From Deltaproteobacteria bacterium (GTDB taxonomy: Bacteria; Myxococcota_A; UBA796; SXON01), in contig CANLGL010000015.1 in assembly GCA_947490345.1 (NCBI GenBank), positions 31,615 to 95,614 on the forward strand: DNA of 64,000 nucleotides. The letters run 5' to 3'. The translations under genes and the position numbers were made by a program. The notes under the pieces are model-generated. The model was not told the origin of the DNA. It saw nothing but the letters and a program-made list of their open reading frames with translations, and searched no databases. Of the stretch, positions 1-6,337 are shown piece after piece (positions within the stretch are counted from its first letter, which is position 1; every line of letters begins with the position of its first letter).

Positions 1-2
1 GG

Positions 3-938
3 TACTGGGGCATCGCCGGCGTGCGCAAGGTCTTCCGATCGTTCCCGACCTACATGATGTGGGACGATCATGAAATCAAGGACGGCTGGGGCTCGTACAC
101 CGACGCGGAGCTCTCGGACGAGCTCGACCGCTTTTTCGAGTGGGAGGACCAGGCGGTCAACCTCGCCCTTGCAAACCGCATGCGCAGCGTTGCGGCGCAG
201 ATCTACCAGGAGTACCAGCACTGCCACAATCCCCCGACGCCGGCAGACATCTGGCACTACGCCTTCGCGGCGGGTCGCAGCGCGACCTTCGTGCTGGACG
301 GTCGGGGCCATCGACACTACGAGTCCAATGCCTCGACGAGCGTCCTGGGCCCGAAGCAATTGCAGGACTTGCGGGCGTGGTTCGACCGGCTGGACGCCAA
401 AACCCAGGTGGCCTTCGTCGTCTCTCCGGTACCGATCGTGCACCTCCACACCGGCCTGGTGAACAACGGGGCGCTCAACACCCTGAACCCGGCCGGCATC
501 GTCGACGACCTGCGCGACCAATGGGAGCACGCGTCCCATCACGCCGAACGGAAGCAGCTGCTGGACATCCTCTTCGCCTGGTCGCATCGAACCGGCCGGC
601 GCGTGGTCGTGCTCAGCGGCGATGTGCACGCGGGCACGGCGTTTCGACTCTCGGCCCCTGCCCATCCGAAGGCGCGCGTCCACCAGATCACGTCCAGTGG
701 CATCAGCTACGCGTCAACGCCGCCCGGGCTGGAGCTGGTGGCCGCCTCGACCGGCACGGTCGCCGGCGCGGGAGCAGTTCGATTCAATCGCACCCTGGAT
801 CCCTTCACCCGAAACAACTTTGCGATCGTGCGCGTGCGCTTCGCGGCCGCCGATGGCGACCCTTGGGTTGCGGTCGACTTTTACGGTCGCGACCCAGGCG
901 GGGAGGGCGTGCTGAAGCTACGGCGCCTGGAAATCTGA
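3..938 (+). CDS. PhoD-like metallophosphatase, 5' end cut by the window edge
   Basis: The frame is open to the left edge, so the N-terminus is missing; 311 residues are visible. This is a member of the PhoD-like phosphatase/phosphodiesterase family. Seen: the metal-binding motif WDDHEI at visible residues 20-25, a central SPVP stretch, and SGDVHAG near residue 205, the second metal-ligand block. Family members hydrolyse phosphate esters, usually outside the cytoplasm, but a signal peptide cannot be judged here and the substrate cannot be read. The last 21 bases overlap the 3' end of the convergent DUF4870-type gene. The family call is firm; the substrate is unknown. Confidence 0.85.
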   Translation, partial: YWGIAGVRKVFRSFPTYMMWDDHEIKDGWGSYTDAELSDELDRFFEWEDQAVNLALANRMRSVAAQIYQEYQHCHNPPTPADIWHYAFAAGRSATFVLDGRGHRHYESNASTSVLGPKQLQDLRAWFDRLDAKTQVAFVVSPVPIVHLHTGLVNNGALNTLNPAGIVDDLRDQWEHASHHAERKQLLDILFAWSHRTGRRVVVLSGDVHAGTAFRLSAPAHPKARVHQITSSGISYASTPPGLELVAASTGTVAGAGAVRFNRTLDPFTRNNFAIVRVRFAAADGDPWVAVDFYGRDPGGEGVLKLRRLEI

Positions 939-1322
939 GGGCGATCCGTCCGGCGCACCGATCTTTTCGAGCAGCGGAAAGCCTCGCCACTCGCCCTGGT
1001 AGGCCTTGTACGCCCCATAAAGCGGGACCAACCCCAGCAGCGACAGCGGTAGGTACAGAAGGCCGCCGATACCGCAGGTCAGCCACGCGATCAGGCCCAC
1101 CACGACGAAGAAGAAGCCGCCAACCACAGAGAGGGCCGCCTGACAGAGCAGCGCCTGGATGGCGTGGTACTTGATGAACGGCGACTTCTCCTGGTAGATG
1201 AGGAGCACGATGACCGGACCGATAAACCAGGAAAGGTAGACGCTGATGTGGGCGATGAGACCCCAGGTCTTATCGTCGTTGGAGGGAGGCTCTCCCCAGG
1301 TCAGGGTGTGGATGTCAGACAT
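918..1322 (-). CDS. DUF4870-like small integral membrane protein
   Basis: 134 residues with about three hydrophobic segments (roughly 22-40, 55-80 and 82-105). The order WGLIAHISVYLSWFIGPVIV, then a polar K-S-P-F-I-K-Y-H-A-x-Q-A-L turn, then two further helices, is the pattern of the DUF4870 (Tic20-like) family, whose function is not established. The N-terminus is short and polar (T-W-G-E-P-P-S-N-D-D-K). The start codon lies inside the end of the upstream gene, with an 8-base overlap, so the two are probably translated as a coupled pair. The 3' end overlaps the convergent phosphatase gene. Confidence 0.75.
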   Translation of the reverse strand: MSDIHTLTWGEPPSNDDKTWGLIAHISVYLSWFIGPVIVLLIYQEKSPFIKYHAIQALLCQAALSVVGGFFFVVVGLIAWLTCGIGGLLYLPLSLLGLVPLYGAYKAYQGEWRGFPLLEKIGAPDGSPSDFQAP

Positions 1323-1551
1323 GAATCAGGCCGAGGAGCAGGGTCGCGGCCACGGCCCGTGCGGGCGACAATCGCACCAACGCGAGCGCGGTACACGCGC
1401 CGTACAGCGCGGTGTGGGCGAGGATGTGCACCGGCTCGGAGTTGGCCGCGCGAGTCAGCCACGCGGTCTGGATCGGGGGGTGGCCGACGCGGATCCACAC
1501 GCCGCCGACGCTGATTCCGAGTCCCCAGAGGATGTAGAGGGAGGGTCGCAT
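1315..1551 (-). CDS. small membrane protein, VanZ-like in character
   Basis: 78 residues, two hydrophobic helices. The E-P-V-H-I-L-A-H-T-A-L-Y-G-A stretch recalls the D-K-x-x-H-x-x-x-Y core of VanZ-like proteins, but the protein is much shorter than that family, so this is only a resemblance. The frame stays open far upstream; the ATG at 1551 was chosen because the hydrophobic character begins there and because a TACCCT box lies six bases before it. It overlaps the start of the DUF4870-like gene by 8 bases. Confidence 0.55.
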   Translation of the reverse strand: MRPSLYILWGLGISVGGVWIRVGHPPIQTAWLTRAANSEPVHILAHTALYGACTALALVRLSPARAVAATLLLGLIHV

Positions 1552-1557
1552 GGCGGC

Positions 1558-1563
1558 AGGGTA
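1558..1563 (-). promoter_or_regulatory. -10-like box of a probable leaderless promoter
   Basis: TACCCT stands six bases before the ATG at 1551 on the minus strand and there is no Shine-Dalgarno sequence. With this spacing transcription would begin at or next to the start codon. Inference from sequence only. Confidence 0.35.
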
Positions 1564-1643
1564 GTCGCTGGCGCCACGGCGGGGCGCCCGCGCAGGGCTA
1601 CTTGCACCGAGGTTGCACCGCCGAGGGCGCAGTGCCGAGACGG

Positions 1644-2108
1644 TCAGTCGCTCCGCAGGGTCGCGGTGCCGGCGCAGAGGTCGGTCATCAACTGTGCGAT
1701 GACCTCCTTGGGAGGCCCGCCTGCGGGCGGCTCGCCCCACACGGTTGGCGCCACGTCCAGGACCACCTCGACCTTCGCATCCCACTTCACCTGGAGGTCG
1801 GAGAGCCGCAGCGTGGCGCCGCGTGGTGTCGTCCCGTCGCAGGCGACGAAGATGTCACCCCACATCGGCGACTCGGTGCGCAGGACGAGCGGAAACTCGA
1901 CCCACTCTGGGACCCCGATGCCATCGACCGCCGGCATGCCATCGGTGATATTGCCACACCCGTCGAGGGCGGAGTTTCGGGTCGACCAGGTGCAGGCGCG
2001 GATGGTCAAGCCGGGCGGGGCATCGCCAGTGACGACAAGGAAAGCAGCCGGGCGACGGAGGTCGGGCAGCGGCAGCGGCAGGCAGGCGGAGAGCGTCAGA
2101 AAGAGCAT
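1644..2108 (-). CDS. hypothetical lipoprotein
   Basis: 154 residues. The N-terminus M-L-F-L-T-L-S-A-C is a very short hydrophobic leader ending in a lipobox-like L-S-A-C, which points to export and lipid attachment; the true start may lie a little upstream. The mature part has four Cys (R-A-C-T-W-S, D-G-C-G-N, V-A-C-D-G, D-L-C-A-G) that could form two disulphides. No known domain was recognised. It lies between the VapC-type toxin gene and the small membrane protein gene, all on the minus strand. Confidence 0.6.
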   Translation of the reverse strand: MLFLTLSACLPLPLPDLRRPAAFLVVTGDAPPGLTIRACTWSTRNSALDGCGNITDGMPAVDGIGVPEWVEFPLVLRTESPMWGDIFVACDGTTPRGATLRLSDLQVKWDAKVEVVLDVAPTVWGEPPAGGPPKEVIAQLMTDLCAGTATLRSD

Positions 2109-2125
2109 GGTGAGGGCGGGGCGGA

Positions 2126-2506
2126 TCAGGACAGCCGATAGGGGACCGTGATGCCCGGCTCACCCTCAGCGAAGTCCCTTGTGTTCCGGGTCGCGAGATC
2201 ACGACCGTGAACGCGCGCGGTTGCGAAGATGATCGCGTCGGGTAGCTTGAGACGACGGACTCTCCGCAGAAGCACGGCTTCCTCGGCGACAGCGTCGTCG
2301 AGCGAAAACACTTCGAACGCCCCGAGGAAGGAGCGAACGGTCCGTTCCTCCTCCGCGCCGACCGCACCAACGAGGACCTCCATCCAGGTCACCTGGCTGA
2401 TCGCGGCCCCGCGGACGCCTCGCACATAGTCGCGCGCGGCGCTGATCCCGGCGAGGGCGTCGATGAGAACGCAGGAGTCCAGTAGCGGGCTCAACGCCCG
2501 CCCCAT
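2126..2506 (-). CDS. vapC: PIN-domain ribonuclease toxin (VapC family)
   Basis: 126 residues, the usual size of a VapC toxin. Seen: the first acidic residue in L-L-D-S-C-V-L-I-D near residue 10, a conserved Glu in T-W-M-E-V near residue 43, the L-P-D-A-I-I-F-A-T-A motif near residue 90, and T-R-N-T-R-D-F near residue 108. These are the four acidic positions that bind Mg/Mn in PIN nucleases. VapC toxins cleave tRNA or rRNA when not held by their antitoxin. The gene overlaps the 3' end of the antitoxin gene by 16 bases, the normal order antitoxin then toxin. Confidence 0.88.
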   Translation of the reverse strand: MGRALSPLLDSCVLIDALAGISAARDYVRGVRGAAISQVTWMEVLVGAVGAEEERTVRSFLGAFEVFSLDDAVAEEAVLLRRVRRLKLPDAIIFATARVHGRDLATRNTRDFAEGEPGITVPYRLS

Positions 2507-2721
2507 TCGGCGCGCAGTCGCTCCTGTTCCTCCAGGCCGTCGCGCACGCGCCCATTCCAGAGCCCAAACGCAGCGTCGATTGCCGCCAGCCGGGCCCCGT
2601 CATCATCCAACAGCTTCGCCACAGCACGCCTCACGGCCTCGGCGCGACTCACGCCCCGGGACGCACGCCAGACATCGAGGGCGGCCAGCTGGTCCGGCGG
2701 AAGTTCGATGATGGTTCGCAT
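2491..2721 (-). CDS. ribbon-helix-helix antitoxin paired with the VapC toxin
   Basis: 76 residues if the ATG at 2721 is used; an upstream ATG at 2745 in the same frame would add eight residues. The internal start is preferred because M-R-T-I-I-E-L-P-x-x-Q is the typical opening strand of CopG/Arc-type antitoxins and because the upstream start would place operator-like repeats inside the gene. S-R-A-E-A-V-R-R-A-V follows as the first helix of the DNA-binding fold, and a charged C-terminal arm should wrap the toxin. Such antitoxins repress their own operon. Confidence 0.8.
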   Translation of the reverse strand: MRTIIELPPDQLAALDVWRASRGVSRAEAVRRAVAKLLDDDGARLAAIDAAFGLWNGRVRDGLEEQERLRAEWGGR

Positions 2722-2744
2722 GACGTCATCATAGTGCGTCATCA
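2720..2744 (-). promoter_or_regulatory. probable autoregulatory operator of the antitoxin-toxin operon
   Basis: Positions 2720-2729 form the perfect palindrome ATGACGTCAT, covering the chosen start codon. The heptamer GTCATCA occurs twice as a direct repeat at 2725-2731 and 2738-2744. Ribbon-helix-helix repressors bind paired short sites of this kind. Binding is inferred. Confidence 0.4.
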
Positions 2745-2918
2745 CGTCGGCTGCAAGTGGTGGGGGCTGCTAGAACAGGTTCGAACTTTTTGCCTCGCCC
2801 CGAACGCCGAAGAACGCGGGCAATTCGAACGGTTCAACAGGGAGATAGTCGGTACGGACCTCGGGACGCGGGTGGCGCTGGGCCTGCCTGGACACGACGC
2901 CGTGACCCCCTGATCTCG

Positions 2919-2954
2919 TTGACGTCGACGACGGACCGATCTATATAGATCGTG
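2919..2954 (+). promoter_or_regulatory. sigma-70-type promoter with a palindromic operator over the -10 box
   Basis: TTGACG at 2919-2924 is followed after 17 bases by TATATA at 2942-2947. The -10 region lies in the perfect 14-base palindrome GATCTATATAGATC at 2938-2951. The ATG at 2955 begins seven bases after the -10 box, so the transcript should be leaderless. It is one of the best promoters in the window and stands out as AT-rich; the palindrome suggests self-repression. Confidence 0.6.
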
Positions 2955-3338
2955 ATGCCCCTCCTGCCTGCCGGAAAACGAGTTCTGGTCGTCCTCTTCG
3001 TGCCGAGCGTCGAGCGGGACGGGCACGCGCCCGTGGATCAGGACCGATGGGTCGAACGCGCTCTTTCGCTCCTGGGCGAGGTGTTCGGCGGCGCCACGGC
3101 ATACCCGAAGGCGCGGGGAATCTGGCGGGACGATGAGCGTGGAGGAGCCCTCATCCTCGACGAGCCCGTGGTTGTCCATGTCTACACCCGCGCCGAGGTC
3201 ATCGAGGACACCGGGAACCTCGCCAGGCTCGCGGCATTCTGCCGCTCGATGGGCCGGGAGACCAACCAGGGGGAGATCGGCCTGGTCATCGGCGATGAGT
3301 ACTTCGCCATCCAAGACTACGGGGAGGACGTGCCATGA
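2955..3338 (+). CDS. hypothetical protein, first gene of an uncharacterised two-gene cassette
   Basis: 127 residues, soluble, no signal peptide. A GTG three bases upstream is also in frame, but the ATG at 2955 fits the promoter spacing. Notable stretches are V-P-S-V-E-R-D-G, D-Q-D-R-W-V-E-R-A-L, L-F-G-G-A-T-A-Y-P-K and W-R-D-D-E-R-G-G-A-L. No family with a known function is recognised, although I recall similar unannotated proteins next to a partner like the one here. The stop overlaps the next start by four bases (ATGA), so the two proteins are probably made together and may act as a complex. Confidence 0.7.
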   Translation: MPLLPAGKRVLVVLFVPSVERDGHAPVDQDRWVERALSLLGEVFGGATAYPKARGIWRDDERGGALILDEPVVVHVYTRAEVIEDTGNLARLAAFCRSMGRETNQGEIGLVIGDEYFAIQDYGEDVP

Positions 3339-3688
3339 AGCCAAAGTTGAACATGGACAAGATCGCCAGGGGGTTGCGAGCGGAGCGCCGTGGCGAGGTC
3401 CGGGCGACAGGCGGATACTTCGGGGCGCTGCAGCTCGTGGCCGAGGTGCGTGCGCGGTTCAAGGCGCCGGTCGGAGGCGGGCGGGGCACGGACCCGGCGT
3501 GGACGGAGCGTCGGCTTCTGCCGCTGGCGCAACAGACCCTGGCCCGACTCGAGCAACTCTCTGAGCAGCTCGGGAAGCAGGGCGTCGCCGCTACGCCGCT
3601 CCAGGTCGCGGCCCTCCTGCTGGAGCGTGCGGTTGGAGAGGTCGAAATCGGGGACGTGGCGGATCTGGCGCGGCATCACGCGTCGTGA
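3335..3688 (+). CDS. hypothetical protein, second gene of the two-gene cassette
   Basis: 117 residues, basic in the N-terminal half (A-R-G-L-R-A-E-R-R-G-E-V-R-A), then G-G-Y-F-G-A-L-Q-L, a Gly/Arg turn with G-R-G-T-D-P-A-W-T-E-R-R, and a helical C-terminal half with P-L-Q-V-A-A-L-L-L-E-R. The layout suggests a helical protein that could bind nucleic acid or its partner, but no known domain is recognised. It overlaps the upstream gene by four bases. Together with the palindromic promoter the pair resembles a toxin-antitoxin or other small selfish cassette; this is inference only. Confidence 0.68.
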   Translation: MKPKLNMDKIARGLRAERRGEVRATGGYFGALQLVAEVRARFKAPVGGGRGTDPAWTERRLLPLAQQTLARLEQLSEQLGKQGVAATPLQVAALLLERAVGEVEIGDVADLARHHAS

Positions 3689-3716
3689 CCGCAGCGGCTG
3701 CGGGCTGGGTGGTCGA

Positions 3717-4022
3717 TCAGAACAGCAGAGACCAGACGAGTTCGCGGCCCTCCGACGCGGTCGCGCGGGTCAGGAGGTCGCGCGCGGACTGCATGGCCTG
3801 CGTCCTCGCTGCATCTCCCCAATCGCTGATGAGGTCCATCCGGACCCAGAGCCGGGGGTCCTCTGACACGATCTCGAAGCCTTCGACATCGGGCGCCTGA
3901 TCGCCATGGAGCTCGCATGCGGTAAGCCAGCGAAGGGCATCCTCCGTTCGGTAGAACTGCTCTCCGCCGGGCGATACGCGCGCGGCTCCCGAAGAGGCCG
4001 TAGAACCTACCGAAGGCCGCAA
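3717..4022 (-). CDS. possible hypothetical gene or remnant beside tRNA-Val
   Basis: The frame runs unbroken from the tRNA gene to the TGA at 3717. No ATG is available in the conserved-looking part; TTG codons at 4022 and 4040 are the only candidates. The C-terminal half (F-E-I-V-S-E-D-P-R-L-W-V-R-M-D-L) looks like a real folded protein, while the N-terminal part is low in character. This could be the 3' fragment of a gene left by insertion next to the tRNA. No family recognised. Confidence 0.35.
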   Translation of the reverse strand: MRPSVGSTASSGAARVSPGGEQFYRTEDALRWLTACELHGDQAPDVEGFEIVSEDPRLWVRMDLISDWGDAARTQAMQSARDLLTRATASEGRELVWSLLF

Positions 4023-4042
4023 CCTGCCGCAGCCGATCAAGA

Positions 4043-4117
4043 TGGTGGGTGTGGCAGGATTTGAACCTGCGGCTCCTACCGTGTGAAGGTAGTACTCTGC
4101 CGCTGAGTTACACACCC
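4043..4117 (-). tRNA. tRNA-Val (anticodon CAC)
   Basis: On the minus strand the 7-bp acceptor stem GGGTGTG/CACACCC, D arm, anticodon stem CTACC/GGTAG with loop TTCACAC, and T arm GCAGG/CCTGC with TTCAAAT are all complete. The anticodon CAC reads GTG. The 3' CCA is encoded (4043-4045). The accessory genes at 2.1-4.0 kb lie on the 3' side of this tRNA, where integrative elements commonly insert. Confidence 0.95.
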
Positions 4118-4122
4118 GAGGG

Positions 4123-4146
4123 ACCGGCGCTTAATGCGGCGCCGGT
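4123..4146 (-). terminator. hairpin between the 57-residue gene and tRNA-Val
   Basis: ACCGGCGC and GCGCCGGT form a perfect 8-bp stem with an 8-base loop. It lies just after the stop codon of the small basic protein gene on the minus strand and before the tRNA. No T-run follows, so it may be a weak terminator or a processing signal. Confidence 0.35.
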
Positions 4147-4174
4147 TGGAGTCAAGCAGACGCTCCGCTCCCCG

Positions 4175-4348
4175 CTACTTCTTCTTCTTGCCCTTGGCGC
4201 TGAGCGAGGCCTTGGACTTGGTGTTCGCCGCGCTCCGGAAGCCGGGGCGTGTAGCGGCGTCCGTAGGGCGCGTCAAAGCCGACGGCGGGGCCGTGGTGGA
4301 CCGGGGGGCGGGAGTCGCTGGGGGAGTGGCTTCGGTTTCGTCGGACAT
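4175..4348 (-). CDS. 57-residue protein with a basic C-terminus
   Basis: A short gene, 57 residues. The first half is low-complexity Pro/Ala/Thr (S-D-E-T-E-A-T-P-P-A-T-P-A-P); then R-P-G-F-R-S-A-A-N-T-K-S-K-A and an end of four lysines. The R-P-G-F-R-x-x-A-N-x-x-S-K pattern with a Lys tail is one I recall from small unannotated proteins of related bacteria, so the gene is probably real; the disordered basic tail suggests binding to nucleic acid or ribosome. No Shine-Dalgarno sequence is seen; TATACG lies six bases before the ATG. Confidence 0.6.
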   Translation of the reverse strand: MSDETEATPPATPAPRSTTAPPSALTRPTDAATRPGFRSAANTKSKASLSAKGKKKK

Positions 4349-4354
4349 GCCGCC

Positions 4355-4360
4355 CGTATA
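4355..4360 (-). promoter_or_regulatory. -10-like box of a probable leaderless promoter
   Basis: TATACG lies six bases upstream of the ATG at 4348 on the minus strand, with no ribosome binding site between. Read as a Pribnow box that starts transcription at the start codon. Confidence 0.35.
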
Positions 4361-4377
4361 ACCCGCACGCTTCCTCG

Positions 4378-4965
4378 CTACCGGTAGTCGCCCACCACGA
4401 AAAAGGGGAAGCCGGACTCTTTCTCACGCTCGGCCGGACCGCGAAAAGCACCGACGTCGGCCGGAAGATCGCCGACGGTCTCCAGAAACGCCGACGTGAC
4501 CAGGGTCTCCCCTCCCCCTGCAACATCCTCACCCAACACGAACGCGCGATTGACCTCGGGTCCAAAGACATCCTCGCCCGCGATGAGCAACATCGGCCCG
4601 TACCCCACGCCGATGCAGGCCTGGATCGGGTCCTCGGAATCCGGAGGAATCGCCGCGCGCAGGCGTGCGTGGGCGTCGAGCGCGTCCACCAGGGCTCGTT
4701 GGGGGGAGTCGTACACGGCGAAAAGCGTGTCGGCGACGCGCTTGACGCGGGTGCCGGTCAGGGCAAGGGCTGCCGCCGCCTGGCGAGCGCGCCCCAAGGC
4801 GTAGACGATGCCCCGCTCGTCGGTGCGTCGCACCATGCCGGTGAAGTCGACGACCACGATGGCGGCGGTCGTACCGAAACGGCGCTGGGCCTCGGCCTCG
4901 GCGCCGGGGTCGGTCACCGCTCGGGCGACAAGTTGGTCGAAGTCAAGGAAGGCGAGGTCCGACAT
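4378..4965 (-). CDS. class III nucleotidyl cyclase-like domain protein
   Basis: 195 residues forming one cyclase homology domain. Seen: V-V-V-D-F-T-G-M with the first metal Asp near residue 40, V-K-R-V-A-D with the base-contacting Lys and second metal Asp near residues 74-79, and D-V-F-G-P-E-V-N-R-A near residue 137, the substrate-recognition segment. In the usual N-x-A-x-R motif the final Arg, which stabilises the transition state, is Val here (N-R-A-F-V), though an Arg follows the Asn directly. The protein may therefore be weakly active or regulatory. No receiver, HAMP or membrane region is attached. TAGGCT stands seven bases before the start. Confidence 0.7.
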   Translation of the reverse strand: MSDLAFLDFDQLVARAVTDPGAEAEAQRRFGTTAAIVVVDFTGMVRRTDERGIVYALGRARQAAAALALTGTRVKRVADTLFAVYDSPQRALVDALDAHARLRAAIPPDSEDPIQACIGVGYGPMLLIAGEDVFGPEVNRAFVLGEDVAGGGETLVTSAFLETVGDLPADVGAFRGPAEREKESGFPFFVVGDYR

Positions 4966-4972
4966 GGGCGGC

Positions 4973-4978
4973 AGCCTA
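4973..4978 (-). promoter_or_regulatory. -10-like box of a probable leaderless promoter
   Basis: TAGGCT lies seven bases before the ATG at 4965 on the minus strand; there is no Shine-Dalgarno sequence in the gap. Confidence 0.35.
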
Positions 4979-5154
4979 CCCCGCCGATTGCCTTACCAGC
5001 CATCGCTGAGGACCGCGGGGGGAGGCGCGTGGAGTCCGGGAGGTCAATGTTAGCACCGCCAACATAGATGCCCGAGGGCCCCGGGACCTCTCCCGGCGGC
5101 CCTTTGCTGGCCCCCACTGCGGCGGAGCGCGCCGTGAGGAACTACATCGGCACG

Positions 5155-6330
5155 ATGCGACCCCGCCTCACCCGCCGCCTCGCCGGCTTCGGCACCAGCG
5201 TCTTCACCGAGATCACCCGCCTCGCCAACGAGCACCGCGCCGTCAACCTCGGCCAGGGCTTTCCCGACTTCGACGGCCCGGACTTCGTCAAGGACGCCGC
5301 GATCGCCGCGATCCGCGCCGGCCACGGTCAGTACGCCCGAATGACGGGGATTCCCGCGCTCAATGCGGCGCTCTCCGCCAAATATGCCCGCGATTACGGC
5401 CTTTCGTACGACGCCGACACCGAGATCACCGTCTGCAGCGGCGCGACAGAGGCGCTCTGGGCGACGATCGGCGCCCTGTGCGATGTGGGCGACGAGGTCG
5501 TGCTCTTCGAGCCGTTCTACGACAGCTACCACGCGGGGATCTGCGCCGCAGGCGCCGTCCCGAAGGCGGTGACGCTGCACTCACCCGGCAAACGTGGCCC
5601 CGGCTGGAGCTTCGACCCCGACGCGGTGCGAGCGGCTGTCTCCGAGCGCACCCGGGTGCTGCTCCTCAACAGCCCACACAACCCGACGGGCAAGGTCTTC
5701 TCCCCCGATGAGCTTGCCTTCATCGCCTCGCTCGCCATCGCGCACGACCTCGTTGTCGTGAGCGACGAAGTGTATGAGCACCTCGTCTTTGTCGGCGCAC
5801 ACACGCCGATTGCGACTCTGCCGGGTATGCGCGAGCGGACGGTCACCATCAGCTCCCTCGGCAAAACCTTCTCACTGACCGGCTGGAAGGTGGGCTGGGC
5901 CTGTGCTCCCCCCGAGCTGAGCGCAGCCGTCCGCGCTGCGCATCAGTTCATCACCTTCGCCACGGCGACGCCGCTGCAATGGGGTGCGGTCGCCGCGATC
6001 GAGGTGGCGCCAACCTACTACGAGACCTTCCTCGACGAGTACCGGGCGCGCCGGCAGCGCCTCGGCGATGGCCTGGTCCGCGCCGGCTTCGACGTCTACT
6101 GGCCCGAGGGCACCTACTTCATCGCGGCCGGCTTCGGGCGTCTGGGTCGGGAGGGGGACGTCGACTTCGTCCGCCGCCTGATCCGCGAGGCCGGAGTCGC
6201 GGCCATTCCGCCGAGTGGCTTCTACCTCAATCCGGAGCACGGTCGCGACTGGATTCGGTTCGCGTTTTGCAAACAGGATGCCACGATCGACGCGGCAGTG
6301 GCTGCGTTGGAGCGCTTCGCGCGCCGATAG
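5155..6330 (+). CDS. PLP-dependent class I/II aminotransferase (methionine/kynurenine aminotransferase type)
   Basis: 391 residues from the ATG at 5155; GTG at 5134 and ATG at 5068 are in frame upstream but add Pro/Gly-rich sequence. Fold-type I aminotransferase: V-N-L-G-Q-G-F-P-D-F near residue 30, N-S-P-H-N-P-T-G-K, S-D-E-V-Y-E-H, and S-S-L-G-K-T-F-S-L-T-G-W-K-V-G-W with the PLP-binding Lys. The F-P-D-F opening and S-S-L-G-K-T-F segment match the methionine aminotransferase / kynurenine-oxoglutarate transaminase group (YbdL-like). It transfers an amino group from an amino acid to a 2-oxo acid in the cytoplasm. Substrate not certain. A single gene between the cyclase-like gene and sucA. Confidence 0.88.
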   Translation: MRPRLTRRLAGFGTSVFTEITRLANEHRAVNLGQGFPDFDGPDFVKDAAIAAIRAGHGQYARMTGIPALNAALSAKYARDYGLSYDADTEITVCSGATEALWATIGALCDVGDEVVLFEPFYDSYHAGICAAGAVPKAVTLHSPGKRGPGWSFDPDAVRAAVSERTRVLLLNSPHNPTGKVFSPDELAFIASLAIAHDLVVVSDEVYEHLVFVGAHTPIATLPGMRERTVTISSLGKTFSLTGWKVGWACAPPELSAAVRAAHQFITFATATPLQWGAVAAIEVAPTYYETFLDEYRARRQRLGDGLVRAGFDVYWPEGTYFIAAGFGRLGREGDVDFVRRLIREAGVAAIPPSGFYLNPEHGRDWIRFAFCKQDATIDAAVAALERFARR

Positions 6331-6337
6331 CAGCTCG

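Noticed and set aside
2757..2800. CAGGTTCGAA near 2774 as a second attachment site for tRNA-Val
   Set aside because: Only eight or nine bases resemble the tRNA T arm, and the orientation and flanks do not match.
5044..5062. Short inverted repeat ATGTT...AACAT near the aminotransferase leader
   Set aside because: Arms are only five bases; not enough to call an operator.
5068..5154. Upstream ATG for the aminotransferase
   Set aside because: It adds a Pro/Gly-rich stretch not found in the family, and the conserved part begins at the ATG at 5155.
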